This document shows, in pieces, positions 1 through 12,300 of a stretch of DNA of 64,000 bases. The position numbers and the translations under genes are program-made. Under the pieces are notes generated by a model. The model saw only the letters and a list, made by a program, of their open reading frames with translations. It was not told the origin of the DNA and made no database searches. Source of the stretch: Hysterangium stoloniferum (taxonomy: Eukaryota; Basidiomycota; Agaricomycetes; Hysterangiales; Hysterangiaceae); assembly GCA_015178975.1 (NCBI GenBank), contig WHVD01000141.1, positions 62,001 to 126,000 on the forward strand, written 5' to 3'. How positions within the stretch are numbered: position 1 is the stretch's first letter; every line of letters starts with the position of its first letter.

Positions 1-1788
1 ACAGTTCTCACTTGATAGACTTGATCCACACCCACCCCAACCTGTGATGTATTGCTTGTTGGAATATGTGGTTCAGAACCTTAAGTACCCACATGTATCC
101 ATAGTAGTCCTTATCCATGGCTTTGGTTCTGTCCACCATGCGGTCAATCTGAGTCTGAGTTTGAGTATGAGTGGTGGTCTATTCGTCCACTAGGGTCACT
201 ATTCTGTGCCCCGATCCCCCTTCCCTTCTTTCATTCTAATATTGCTTTTGTTGAGAATCCTTAAGTACTTAGCAGTGACTTAAAGACAACAACTATGAAC
301 ATGTGAATAAGATGCATGAATGCAAATGGGATGATACTGTGTAGTTTAAGATGGTTCAAAAGGCTTATAATTCATAATTCAGCTCTGCTGTTTATATACA
401 TAAAATGATGCTGTGCAACTGCACATTACTATCTATAAAACTCATGGCTGCTATGCAATAACTGCACATGACAGAATATAGTGTGGCTGCACATAACTGC
501 ACATGCACAGTGACAGTTGTCTTAAACTAATTTAGCTAAGAAAAGATATACATCTTGAGTATTGACTGTTCATTCACAAATAGCTATCCTAACTATATGT
601 ATCAAACATCAATAGTTTAGAAAGCAAGTAAGGTCAATGGAGGTGAAGCAGTAATGTTCATATGTTGAATACATGCATCATAGCAATTGTCTCTGCAAGA
701 TTAGAGAATGAAAGGTAGACTGATTGAACCCAGATTGTATTGAGGGTGGTAAAATGGACTGTAGCATGACAGTTTGATTGATGGCTTGAGTAATTGATAT
801 CAACTTTACCTGTTATATGACACAATCAAAGAGAAAGTTATAATAATGCAAAAAAAATACCACCTAAGAGAATGAATATTGTTAGGAACATGCTGACCAT
901 ATTCTCAGCTATAATGTTATACCCAATCAATATATCTCAGCTGACTTCTTAGTATCCAAGATCCATTCTCATTGGGGTTTATTGTTCTTGTTGTTTTCCC
1001 ATCTTAGTCTCATTGTATTGTGTCATGAACGTACAAACTCAAATTTTGATAATATTCAATTTAATATTTCTTTGACATTTCTTCGACATTCCTTCAACTT
1101 TCCGACTCAATTTCCAACTCAACTTCTGACTTGACTATTCTTCGACAGTATCTTCGACAATATCAAATATCTTTGACTTGTCTCAGTTTGATGTCATTGA
1201 TGATTTCACTTTGATATCATATTATCATCATAGGTAAATGATATATAGTATATAAGGGCAATGATAGGAATGAAGGAAGTCAGTCAGAAAACCTGTACTA
1301 TATTATATTATTACTGTATTATATAATCATCAAACTTTTTCTGAGCCTTTCTTCGACTTAATTATTCATGAGCCTCTGTGTCCTATCTTTGCCTCACACT
1401 TTATCAACAGGATGAATTAATACTTCATCGAATGAGGCATCTTTATTTGATATTGTTGAATATTCTTCAATTGTTTATTCGACTTTATTGAGTAAAATTT
1501 GATTCGTGACATATTGTGTTGTTAGGACCTGGGCCCCAGATCCTCCCTTTCTTGCTATAAGGGTGGCTTCTGACCTGGACCTTATATGGACTTCTCATAT
1601 TCTCTAGACACTTACTAAGCTGTGACCCAGTTTGTTCCTGATTATGTTTTGACATGCATATGTTCACTTGATATTGTGTTTTGGTACCTGTTCCCATATC
1701 AACTTGACCCATATGTATACTCCAGAATGGTTAATCCTGTTATTTTCTTGCTCACATGCCTTGTTTTTTTGTTTCGGCAGATTAGTAG
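1..1788. other. AT-rich repeat-derived stretch, no gene
   Basis: I see no coding sequence with family resemblance. The stretch is AT-rich, with runs of TTCTTCGAC-like words around 1070-1370 and TGTTAGGAAC / TGTTAGGACC motifs near 880 and 1519 that look like LTR starts, but I could not find matching ends or target duplications. ORFs at 1485-1822 have no recognisable content. Probably decayed transposon sequence. Confidence 0.5.
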
Positions 1789-2508
1789 TGTTACGACCGT
1801 GTCGCAACCCTATCGGTCCTGAGGTTATCGCCACTTGTCAACGACAAGTCATCCTCTCGGAAACCATCGGCCCCGAAGCTGACGAATGTTTTCACGAAGA
1901 TCAAACTCTGTTTACGCCCACATCAAAACAACTCGTATTGTCTGGTCAAACTTTGATACATCCCCTTTATTATGTTGATCCGTTCAATCTTATGTTTCGC
2001 ATATGTCTATCTATATTTGTAGTCCTTGAACTATTTCCTTTTATTGTAATCCCACTCTCGGTTATCATCGGCCTCCGAACTAATCATAAACTTCCCGTTC
2101 CTAGTCAAGCTTATTGTTAATACCGTGTTCCGCCCTTCTCCCCATTAGTATTTTCCAGACGCCTGTTACTTGTATATGAACCCGCTGTAGTTGTAGTTAC
2201 TAGGCAATCAGAATATCGACTCAGAATACCCTCTTACGCCTGTATCAGTCTCATACTAAGAATCCCCCCATCCGCCTTCGCGTGCGCTCGCCCACTCCCG
2301 GCCCTGACCCCTTGGCCCGACGCTCGACTTGTCCTTCGATTCCAATCGGTATCACGCCGAAAGGTACTCACTAGGATTAGTCTTCGCCCGCCCGAAATTT
2401 AAGGACATCCTATGGATATTTGCGAGGGCGCAGCACATAAGCTAAAGCCAAGTCCTTCTGATCAGTCCCTGTCGGCCACCGACATTAGTCAGTTTTCAGT
2501 TCTTAACA
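1789..2508 (+). mobile_element. Solo LTR, family A (720 bp)
   Basis: The element starts TGTTACGACC and ends TTCTTAACA and is flanked by the 5-bp direct repeat AGTAG (1784-1788 and 2509-2513), the signature of LTR-element integration. Near-identical copies lie at 32430-33149 (same strand), split over 31971-33439 (reverse) and at 41870-42594 (reverse). There is no internal region, so it is a solo LTR left by LTR-LTR recombination. It carries the CAGCACATAAGCTAAAGCC motif about 80 bp before its 3' end. The 150-codon ORF inside (1668-2120) is incidental. Confidence 0.93.
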
Positions 2509-2513
2509 AGTAG

Positions 2514-3137
2514 TACAATAATGAATTAGTCTATATAGTCTATTCATCTTTTTAACCACAATCCAATCAGTATATTGACTTAGCTACAACCTATCTCCTC
2601 AATACACTAAGCTAAACTATGAAACTTGACACCAGTGTATTTTCAGAACCCCTGGGTATCCCAACTCTCTGACCAGTCATGTACTTTCAGACTTTCTAGG
2701 ATAACTGTACCTACCCCTGTCTGAAGCTAGGATCCAATGATCATACAAAAGCACAGCACATAAGATGAAGCCAATTTCTATCTGCCTTGGAACTTCCACA
2801 GATTTTCCCCATGCCTTAGTTCACTCCTGCCCAGTAAGGCCTGAGCTTAACATACTGTATGTATATCCCTTGCATCCTTGTTATATCTCTGGATTGTTAT
2901 TAAAATAACTCCTCTATCTATATATACATGGAGAAATAGTATTTGCAATCCAATCTGAATATTGTGTTACATCACATTACATTTAAACTTACTTCTCTCT
3001 ACAGAAAAACCACCCATTCTCTCCCTATTTTGGCCCATTAAATACCTTCAGATTTCCTGAGCTGCAGCTTCATTCCTCTTCTAATACTATTCTTGGCCCA
3101 TCTGAAGTCACAAATTCATTTGAAATTAGGACAGCTG
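2514..3137. other. Inter-LTR spacer with a degenerate LTR motif
   Basis: No gene is visible. At 2751-2775 there is a decayed copy of the LTR motif (GCACAGCACATAAGATGAAGCC), so part of this spacer is probably an older, eroded LTR. Confidence 0.4.
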
Positions 3138-3142
3138 CATAG

Positions 3143-3686
3143 TGTTAAGTGCCGTGTCGGGAACTTATTCCGGAACTATTGGAAAGTCACCGGGAAGTCG
3201 GGAACTATTGGATAGGGTCAGGACGTCGGCTTCAGCTTATGTGCTGCGCCTCTACGCAAACACTCAAAGTCCTTAATTTCAGAGGTGAGACTTACAATGG
3301 AAGATAAGGATATTCAGAGTTCCGAAGAGTTCCGAATATCGAGCGTACAGAAAGATGGGAGAAGGAATAAGAAACTAAGTCGATATCAGATCTAAGGTAA
3401 AGTACAAATTCGCGGAAACTAATATAAGTCTACTTGTTATTGTACTACAAACTAAGACCATAATAAGATGGAAACGGAAATGTTCTTAAAACGGAAATAC
3501 AATAAGACACATTAGGGAGACAATATTCCAAAATGGGAATACAACAAACAAATGAGTGAATACTTGTCAACAGACAAATTACCAAATGCGGAACAAGGGA
3601 ATAACGTGGATGATATGGTAACCATGATGTTCCGTAGTCGGGGATCAGAAGTCGGATATTGAAACATCCGGGAACGGGTCGTAACA
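3143..3686 (-). mobile_element. Solo LTR, family E (544 bp)
   Basis: Read on the plus strand it runs from TGTTAAGTGCC to GGGTCGTAACA, so in LTR sense it starts TGTTACGACCC and lies on the minus strand. It is flanked by the direct repeat CATAG at 3138-3142 and 3687-3691. It shares only the ends and the CAGCACATAAGCTGAAGCC motif (3228-3250, reverse) with family A; the body differs. A further motif copy at 3701-3729, just outside the element, suggests it inserted into or next to an older LTR. Confidence 0.88.
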
Positions 3687-3691
3687 CATAG

Positions 3692-4364
3692 TTTGTAATG
3701 GTGCAGCATATAAACTGAAGCCAAGTCCCACACATTCACAGTCTTTGCTCCTTGGTTTAGTACTTGACTTAGGGACTTAAGGCCTCTATAGTATATTTTA
3801 TTCTCAACTAATCTCACTTCCAACATCCTGACCATATCCAGCCTCCATCACATATATGGATAGTCCAATCACTAACTAGATACATATAAAGCTGTACAAG
3901 GCAGCAATATCATTGTAGACTCATGATCAATATCATCCAACCTCTCTTTTTGACCAAACTCAGCTGATTTAATAGCAATATTCAATGTTTATATACATAC
4001 TGTCTAAGGCAAAGGAATCATCATGGGCTTGGACTGACATTATTCTGCCCATTCCTTATCCTAGTTGTATTTTGTATTTGGGCTTTTTGGATTTACACCT
4101 GAGTCCTTTACATATATCCTCTAACAAAAAACCTGATTTACCATTATATATACTTAAGGCCTGTCCATCTTAGATTTTCACAAATACTAGTGCTCCAAAG
4201 CAACAAATTCTCACAACTCTTACAAAGAGTAACTGGAAAGAAAAAAATCACAAATAGGAATGGATTAATGGAAAGGCTAATCAGAGTCTCAACAAGGAAT
4301 ATAATGTGATTTGGATAGGAAGTGTAGAAGTTGATCAAAATATTTCAAACTCCGATACAGCAAT
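3692..4364. other. Non-coding spacer
   Basis: It begins with a stray copy of the shared LTR motif (3701-3729). I see no gene or recognisable element in the rest. Confidence 0.4.
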
Positions 4365-4677
4365 GTGCCGCGCACTGCCGCGAAAAGTGGGCAATTGCCG
4401 CAAACACACATTTTGGTTTCAAACTAAAACAGAGTCATATTTTGAAAGGAAATACTCAAAATATCATGTTAAATGATATATGCTATTAGAAAAGGGCCTA
4501 ATACACCATTTTAAACATTAACACTAAGTCCTAAAGTAAATTAAGGCCCCAGTACACATATTGATATATTATGAAGAATAGATGGAAGGTTATATCTATT
4601 TACGCTAGTCAAATGTGTTTTTGAGGCATTTTGAGGTGTTCGCGGCAGTCGCGGCAGTCGCGACACCTGCGCGGCAC
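4365..4677. mobile_element. Small inverted-repeat element (MITE-like)
   Basis: The ends are a perfect 10-bp inverted repeat, GTGCCGCGCA at 4365-4374 and TGCGCGGCAC at 4668-4677. It continues imperfectly inward as CTGCCGCGAA against TTCGCGGCAG, with an extra CGCGGCAGT unit repeated on the right. The interior is AT-rich and non-coding. About 313 bp with GC-rich ends fits a miniature inverted-repeat element. I could not find a clean target duplication, so mobility is inferred. Confidence 0.45.
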
Positions 4678-4929
4678 TTTCCCATGGCCCGGTGGAAACA
4701 AGGTACCTACTTCAGATAACATACTACCTACTCGTCTGCTCGAGTAGAACATTTTCCCTCCCCCCCAACCCTTTAGTGTCTTGATGGATGAACTGGAAGT
4801 GGCATGTTCCTCCATCTCACACTCGGGCTGTTTGTCTGCTGGTGAGCGGACAGGCAATCCCCCTCCTCCCCCCGTTATCCGTTTAAGATCCGGTTGCCAG
4901 CTATAGGTGATGGCACCTATTAGTCAGCT

Positions 4930-6439
4930 TAACAAATACCTCCCCACCTGGAGTGCTATCCGTCCTGAAAAATGCCACACTTTTCAAGTTTTGGTTATCT
5001 GTCCCCTGACTCCCCGCCTTCTGAGAATAGCATTCTCGAGGATAACCCGTACTTGTACCGTGTATACTCGGAGACGGAAAATAAAGGAATCCAATGCCAC
5101 GGATTCGTCGCCCGGATCCACCACAAAACTCCCTCGATATCATGTGCTGTTAATTGTCAATGTAACTACAATAGACTTAGAAAGCGTAAAGCACTTTACT
5201 GACTCTCCACAGATAAGGATCTCACCCCCGTTTCGCCCTCGGAAACTCACATAATATCCCACGTGACGGAATGGGCTCGTAACAAGGGCCCACTGATATC
5301 CACCAGCCTTAGTTTTGTTTATGCGGCAGTGGAGGCATGCCGCAGAATATACAAGTCTGGGTACGATAGCAAAGACCTCCACATCGCCTTTATTTCTTCG
5401 GCAGTCATAGCAGAAAAATGCAAAACAGTTTCCCTCCTGCACCACAGCTGCATTAACGGCTATATTTCTCCGAAAGACGAAGTTCGCCGGAAGGCAAAAT
5501 ACTTCGCCAATTCGGCGAGTGAAATGCTCGTTATTGGCCAGATACCCCCCGAGGCAATCGAGTTCACTATTTCCGTGCATGCTCTCTTGAAAGTACTTCC
5601 TGGCTTTTGGATGCAAGATAGCGAGGATCCAGGATCTCTGCCTGTCTTCGATCAGGAATTGTCCGGTCCCTCTATCAGAAGGTCTGCGGATGACAAGCTG
5701 CAAAGTGCATTAAGCAGAGCGCGCCTCACTGGCCCTACTGCCCGCATCTGTTTTGGAGTGAAGTTGGCTATCAACTTGATGAACAATGCGGACTGGGTGA
5801 ACGAGCATCGTCGTTCGCCCGAAAATGTGTCAAAACTAGCTCTGGAAATGGCGCATTTCCCGTGTCATGCTTATGAGATACTCAGCGTATCAACGGAATT
5901 ACAAAGCCGCTCCGAGGACATCCAGAGACTTGTCGAGTCGGAGTATTCGAACAGCTTAAACGCTGCTGAGGAGTCCCTCGAAAACTGCACGGATAGTTTA
6001 ATTGACGGTTTGAGGCATGTTTCTATTCTATTGCCCGGCAGGCTGCTGTCTGACCTTGTTTCAACCGCAGAGCTCTCAAAATTACTAAAGGAGAAGAAAG
6101 TGACCATTTTCGCAGGGACTCCTCCCCCTTACAAGATCGTAGTTGAAGGATAGTGTTTTTCAGTTTATTTCTCATGGTGATACGTCTTGGGAACAGATTC
6201 AAGCTGAATACGTTTCAGTCTGATGAGTGTATGTAAACTACGATACAATCTTATATCACATCAATTCAGGCATTGTGTACTAACCTTGGTGATATATACT
6301 AGACAGACTGTGACCGACAAAGATACTCGTCGCAATATAATGGTCCCCCCTGTTAAAAATTAAACCCGGGCATCCATGGCTATGTCTGCGACGAGGTAAA
6401 ACATGTGTCTGGCCAGTCGATCAACGAGGCGGACTTCCG
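4930..6439 (+). repeat. Tandem segmental duplication, unit 1
   Basis: This unit and 7060-8564 match along their length, including the 5' flank, exon 1, intron, exon 2 and roughly 280 bp of 3' non-coding sequence up to the shared word CGAGGCGG. The start-to-start offset is about 2.13 kb. About 620 bp of unmatched sequence separates the units. Conservation in flanks and intron as well as exons points to a recent duplication. Confidence 0.85.
4972..6153 (+). CDS. Uncharacterised protein with possible ART-like fold, copy 1
   Basis: I recognise no characterised protein. Two exons: 4972-5161 and 5213-6153, with a 51-nt intron (GTAACT...TTACTGAC...CACAG). They total 1131 nt, giving 376 residues. 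The ATG at 4972 is kept in the second copy. Visible motifs: NPYLYRV with Arg near residue 30; LISTSLSF (Ser-Thr-Ser at 93-95); ASEMLVIGQIP with Glu near 167. This spacing of Arg, STS and Glu is what R-S-E type ADP-ribosyltransferase-like folds show, and the layout also recalls the fungal domain I remember as DUF7587. Residues from about 180 onward are helical, Ser/Glu-rich and unmatched. No signal peptide or membrane segment is seen, so a cytosolic protein is likely. The enzymatic role is inference only; it could be a non-catalytic relative. The neighbour at 7102-8262 is its tandem copy. Confidence 0.72.
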
Positions 6440-7059
6440 ACAATTGTGAGGAGCCAGTGTGATTTAGCCTCTTTTGATCATGTGGAGAACAAAGGGAGTT
6501 TATATTTGCCAAGCAGTTGGAACAAAGGAGGGTTTAACTCAATTGTGGATCATCTAACAAATTCTATATCATTTTGTAATTCCATCAAATTCAGGGATGT
6601 GAATGGGATATTAGATTGATTGATTACACACATGTTCTATGTGGTGTTAAATCCTGCAACCACATCTGGGAGTTTTGTGGATTTTTAATTGGATCATCCT
6701 CTGGCAAGTCACAGGAAAGATAAAGGAATACAGAATCCCACTGGACTATACAAAATTGAAGGAGTTTATATTCCATGATATGGTTGATGCTTAAAAGATC
6801 CTATGTACACTTGATCACCCTCCACCTATCTTTTGGATCCTTAACCAATTTTAAATCTTATAAGGATCCAATAGAGATTATTGGAGTTTATATAAGATAA
6901 GGCTCTACTACAGATCCTAAAATATTTTGGAGAGAGGGGTTTTCCCGGTGACAGAATAAGGGGAAGGGGAGAACAAAAGGAAGTTGGCCCAGTGGCACAA
7001 GGCAGTTTCGTTTCTTTGTTGTCCTAAAGATAGATGTGCCACTTTAGCATGTACACATT
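6440..7059. other. Unmatched spacer between duplicated units
   Basis: No gene is seen. The sequence is absent from the rest of the duplication. It may be an insertion that landed between the copies, but I find no terminal repeats. Confidence 0.4.
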
Positions 7060-8564
7060 TAACAAGCACCTCCCCACCTGGAGTGCTAGCCGTCCTGAAA
7101 AATGCCACACTTTTCAAGTTTTGGTTATCCGTACCCCCGGCCTTCTGAGGATAGCATTCTCGAGGATAACCCTTACTTGTACCGTGTATACTTGGAGAAA
7201 GAAAATAAAGGAATCCAATGCCACGGATTCGTCGCCCGGATCCACCACAAAAATCCCTCGAGATCATGTGGTTTTAATTGTCAATGTAACCACAATAGAC
7301 TTAGAATGCGTAAAGCACTTTACTGACTCTCCACAGACAAGGATCTCACCCCCGTTTCACCCTCGGAAACTGACATAATTAACCACGTGGCGAAATGGGC
7401 TCATAACAAGGGCCCACTGATATCCACCAGTCTTAGTTTTGTTTATGCGGTAGTGGAGGCATGCCGCAGAATATACAAGTCTGAGTACGATAGCAAAGAC
7501 CTCCACATCGCCTTTATTTCTTCGGCAGTCATAGCAGAAAAATGTACAACAGTTTCCCTCTTGCACCACAGCTGCATTAACGGCTATATTTCTCCGAAAG
7601 ACGAAGTTCGCCGGAAGGCAAAATACTTCGCCAATTCGGCGAGTAAAATGCTCGTTATTGGCCAGATACCCCCCGAGGCAATCGAGTTCACTATTTCCGT
7701 GGATGCTCTCTTGAAAGTACTTCCTGACTTTTGGATGCGAGATAGCAAGGATCCAAAACCCATGCCTGTCTTCTATGAAGCATTGTCCGGCGACTCTATC
7801 ACAAGATCTGCGGATAGAGAGCTGCGAAGTGCATTAGAAAGCGCGGGTCTCACTGCCCGCATCCGTTTTGGAGTGGAGTTGGCTATCAACTTGATCAACA
7901 ATGCGGACTGGGTGAACGAGCATCGTCGCTCACCCGAAAATGTGTCAAAACTAGCTCTGGAAATGGCGCATTACCCGTGCGATAAGGATGAGATACTCAG
8001 CGTATCAACGAAATTACAAAGCCGCTCCGAGAAGATCCAGAGACTTGTCGAGTCGGAGTATTCGAACAGCTTAAACTCTGCTGAGGAGTCCCTCGAAAAC
8101 AGCACGGATAGTTTAATTGACGGTTTGAGGCATGTTTCTATTCTATTGCCCGGCAGGCTGCTGTCTGACCTCGTTTCAACCGCAGAGCTCTCGAAATCAC
8201 CTAAGGAGAAAAAAGTTACCTTTTTCGCAGGGACTGCTCCCCCTTTACAAGATCGTAGTTGAAGGATAGTGTTTTTCAGTTTATTTCTCATGGTGATACG
8301 TCTTGGGAACAGATTCAAGCTGAATACGTTTCAGTATGATGGGTGTACGAGCATGTAAACTACGATACAGTCTTATATCACATCAATTTCAGGCATTTGT
8401 GGTACTAACCTTGGTGATATACACTAGACAGACTGTGACCGACAAAGATACTCGTCGCAATATAATGATCCTTCCTGTCAAAAATTAAACCCGGGCATCC
8501 ATGGCTATGTCTGCGACGAGGTAAAATATGTGTCTGGCCAGTCGATCAACGAGGCGGCCTTCCG
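7060..8564 (+). repeat. Tandem segmental duplication, unit 2
   Basis: Direct repeat of 4930-6439, with substitutions and a few small indels spread through exons, intron and 3' flank. Confidence 0.85.
7102..8262 (+). CDS. Uncharacterised protein with possible ART-like fold, copy 2
   Basis: Paralogue of 4972-6153 with the same structure: exon 1 7102-7285, 51-nt intron, exon 2 7337-8262, 1110 nt giving 369 residues. The split Tyr codon across the intron is kept in both copies (TAT, TAC). The YLYRV, STS and SKMLVIGQIP segments are present, but the Glu of copy 1's SEML is Lys here (ASKML). If that Glu is catalytic, this copy would be inactive. Size differences inside the body are whole codons (two residues near position 10, three near the middle), which argues for constraint. 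Near the end an extra T shifts the frame, replacing the last residues of copy 1 with a shorter tail. Confidence 0.7.
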
Positions 8565-8593
8565 TTCCACATTTCTCTCATAAATCAACTAAT

Positions 8594-9359
8594 TTAGGAA
8601 GTCACCGTGAACTTCTGTTCTTGTTCCTGGAACCATGCCGAATCCACAAGTTTGATGACATCCATGGTTTCGCGCGGTGGCATCTGGCCAGCTGAACGAT
8701 ACCTCAGATATTCGCCTTTCAGCCCATCAAGTTCGTCCACGACGGGGGCAGGTTTCACGCCGTGATCCTCATATGCGAAGTCGCGGACTTTGATCCCCAT
8801 CTGCTTCGCTGATTCTACACAAAGGTGCTCTAGCGGAGGTGGCAGGGTGCAGCTCTTTGTAGATGCATTTTTTATAGACACAGTCTCTGCAGACGGCACC
8901 GATGGTCGTGGACTGGAGGATCGACTTTCGCTGGTCACAGCTGATGTAAGGGATGTCGTGGATTGTGACGACGGACTTGAAAGGTTAGAATTATCGGGAA
9001 AGGGTCTTGTTTTTGTAGCAGAAGAAGGGGGTTGTTGGGGACGAACGCAAGACTCCAGGGCTGATGGGGGTTTGTTAGAAGATAAACACTGAGTGGGCAA
9101 GAAGGGACGGACAATCCTTGGCGGTGAAGCCCTGCAAATAAGTGGACAAAGGGATGTCATCGTACCATGTCATTTCTGCGAGAAGCTGGAAATCTTCGTC
9201 CAGTTGGAAAGACAAAGGCGACAGAGGGGGTGAGGACTGAATTGGATTCTCCGCGGAGATATCCGAGCCCGAAAGTGAGATCGATGAGGATGAGTCAGAC
9301 ATGGAAATCAAGGCGGGTGTTTCAACGGGATGTGATCTCCTTGTTTGACGAAAGAACAT
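8594..9359 (-). CDS. Uncharacterised basidiomycete-type protein
   Basis: Not recognised. Best model: exon 1 9166-9359, exon 2 8594-9131, 732 nt giving 243 residues. This requires a 34-nt intron (GTACGATG...TTTGCAG), very short even for fungi. A later ATG near 9300 (MSDSSSSI) is an alternative start. The N-terminal two thirds are low-complexity, rich in Ser/Pro/Thr, hence probably disordered. The C-terminal ~75 residues look folded and helical (SAKQMGIKVRDFAY, ELDGLKGEYLRYRS, VIKLVDSAWF). There are no membrane segments. It is transcribed toward the duplicated pair. The function is unknown. Confidence 0.5.
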
Positions 9360-12300
9360 CTTCGCTAATATCGTAAATCTGAGCAGTGATTATATTTTAG
9401 GCAGATATTATGAGAATATATACCGTCGACGACTAGTTTCTTTATAGATTTTCTCTTTTTGATTGAGTGGGAAAAGAACATTGCGCAGATAGGGATAACG
9501 AGGCAGAGGAGAAGCGTACAAAGGGAACCAGCCTGCGATAATCGCTTCAAAGCAATAATGAAGGTAGACAAAGAAAAGCTTTGGAACTTCATTGAAGACT
9601 TCCTTTATATATTCAGAGGGTCAAGCTGTGGCCTTGGAGGCTATCTAGATTCACACATCTAGATTCACACATGGTCTTGCAGTGTGACTTGAATGAAATC
9701 GTGGAGTGCGGAAGATCGGAGCCATAGGAACTGTATCTCTAGATAGGCGCTGCCGGAGTGCAGTTTCGCTACTCCGGTTTCCAGCTTATCACTGGTAAGG
9801 GGGTATTGTTTTTTGCCCGTTGAATGTCAAGTCAACTGCGATGGCTCTAGCTTCAGGCTGTGGACGCACATACCGGATCAATCTCACTCTTAATGTTTTC
9901 AAATTATAGGGGGACACAGATGAGCCGCGTCGCTACCAGACATCAAACCTTTTCCCGCCGTTACACATGACTATCACACGGCATGGCAAGCCGTGCTACA
10001 TCTACATACTAAGCAACTCATACGCGCATGTAAACAAGCTGAAACATTGCACTGACTGATAACCATGTTCTTAGCATAAGGATCCGTGCTCTCAAAGCAA
10101 CAGAATTATAGTTGCGTACTCATGATACCAGGCCTTGAAAATTTGGGAGTGTAGTTAACTAGAGCCTTCTGACCTCGCTTTCTTCGAGTAGGATATTAAT
10201 ATTAATCGATGAGGAGTCGGAGTTTTCCGGGAATCATCAGTACAGCCTCGCCTTCAGGAATACGCAATACAGCGGAGTGCGGACGAGCTCATGATGTACT
10301 TACTCTCTCTGCTCTCTCAACTATGGGCTTATCTGGTAGTCGGCTGCTATCTACTATATCTCATCCAAGCAAACCAAAGGAGCCTCAACTGCACAGTATA
10401 CCTCTGATTCTTAGTTTGATCTATATCACCTTGCACGGGATTTTCAAAAATATACCTCATCTGTATTGACGCCTTGACTAGCGCCACGGCTAATCAACGC
10501 TGTTGGTGGATCTTGCTCCTGTTGTGCTGTGCTCCGTCTGCCCAAATGATACAACGCGCAAACGCCCCTCATGCCAGCAATCACAGCACGGCCCAAGTCC
10601 CTTTGTCCCCGTGGAAAGCGTATGTTTGGTTTTTACACGGCACTTCGCACTCAACTTTGGCATTCATTGTGTTGCTAAGATTACCGCATAGTCTGCAGTG
10701 GCGCTTCGCCCCGGGGATTTCCACGCCAGCTTTGGCCCCAGCTTGGCTAGGAACCCCAAGTATTACAAATTAGGAACTCTATGCACATGACAGAGAATTC
10801 TTGATTGGACTTATAGGAGGTTTTTATGTTTATTTTATTTTTGTATCTATTATGGTCACACTTGTAAGATAATACGGCACCCATCACTGTCTACGCATCC
10901 CAACAGCCTCTCGTTTTGGTCGCTGCATTGATTTCTATAGGAGGATCATATTTCCATCGCTGGGCGATGGGCGAGGACCGCATATCTCTAGAAGCAGAAA
11001 GATCTTAAAATATTCAATGCAGGGTGCTATTGAATACCGACGTCTTTTTTTCTTCGAGACTGCGCAAGCTTGGATAATGAAGACATATTTTGGAGGGAAA
11101 CTTTTTGAGGTAACCCCTTTAGGTGACGAGTCTGTCTACCGAGTCTGTAATTCGATATCCCTGAGTACTCCAAGATACAACTACATGGCCACGTGGACTA
11201 ACAATTTCCCTTGTCCTCACATTGTGATATCTACTTTCGTTCGAACTTACGGGAATGGCTTTCTGGTGACCCCCTGAGTCATTTCACATTTTCGCCTCGA
11301 AAACGGTTCCCATTCCACTAAAAGATCGAAAACATATCAAAAATACAGCTCCCTTGAAAATTAAGCCCGTCCATGTGTCTTATCTTGTTGCATGTTTACC
11401 GATGTCCGTACTTGTCTCGGATCTATGACATGTCTGAGCGGTCTCTCTCTGATCTCTCTTATTCTCCGTTGCTGACAATTCCCCCTCATACCTCAAGCTC
11501 GTAAAATACGGTGAGTTTTACTTCTTCCCTTTCGTACTCTAGAATAGTACGTGTTGACGAGAAAGCCTCTGTCTGGGAAACCCCCCTTTCGGAATACTCT
11601 GCCATGTCGTTTTCTGCCAAGTAGTACAATACGTGTTTGTGTGGGTAACAACGGAGAGCTTGGTTATTCTTTTATCAATTTATTGGGTGGAAAACTACGC
11701 CTGGTGTGGCCGAACATCGCTCGGTATCAGGAAAACAATATGTTTTGCCACTGCGAGGAGGTCCTAGGGCTGTTGTCATAAATAAGCTTTAAAATGACAC
11801 CAAATCGGAGACGCTCCTCACACATCGCAAGGTCTCGATGGGTAGGTACTCTGCAGTCATGATGCCTGATACACGCCCCCGCCTCGCCCGCATTCAAGAG
11901 CTCGCCGCCAATGACATCTGCAATTGCACCATAGGAAGTGCGCCACCTACGGTATAATTACTGAAGTCTGCTGGGCAGCCCAGTCCGGCTCTGTTCACCG
12001 TCAGACTAGCAAGTTGCACATCAATGCGGCCGTTCCCCGGGATTCCTGGGTCATGCGCCATGAGGAGATGGGCAGCAGGACCTCCGCTGAGTACGTCATG
12101 ACGACTGCCCGATACGTTTGGCACTGTGTTCAGTTTCTCAAATTAAACTTGTTAGATTCGGCCCCTTCGAGCAGCGGCTTAGTCGGTGCTAAAGGTGATC
12201 AGTGTTCATGCCTAGAGTCACGATATTCAGGGTAGATAAGGACTCTCTGACAGAGGTGCTGACTGCGCCCCTAGCCTCACATGTACCTCAAAGTTTGATG

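Noticed and set aside
1668..2120. 150-codon ORF
   Set aside because: Lies mostly inside the family-A solo LTR; the matching frame is shorter in the sister copy at 32579-32761, so it is chance.
3143..3835. Minus-strand ORFs at 3445-3835 as genes
   Set aside because: They fall in and beside a solo LTR and carry no protein signature.
5140..5703. 187-codon minus-strand ORF
   Set aside because: Antisense shadow of the exon of the duplicated gene; the sense frame is the one conserved in both copies.
10209..10773. ORFs of 86 and 99 codons between the small gene and TOM70
   Set aside because: No motifs, no plausible exon chain and no similarity elsewhere in the window.
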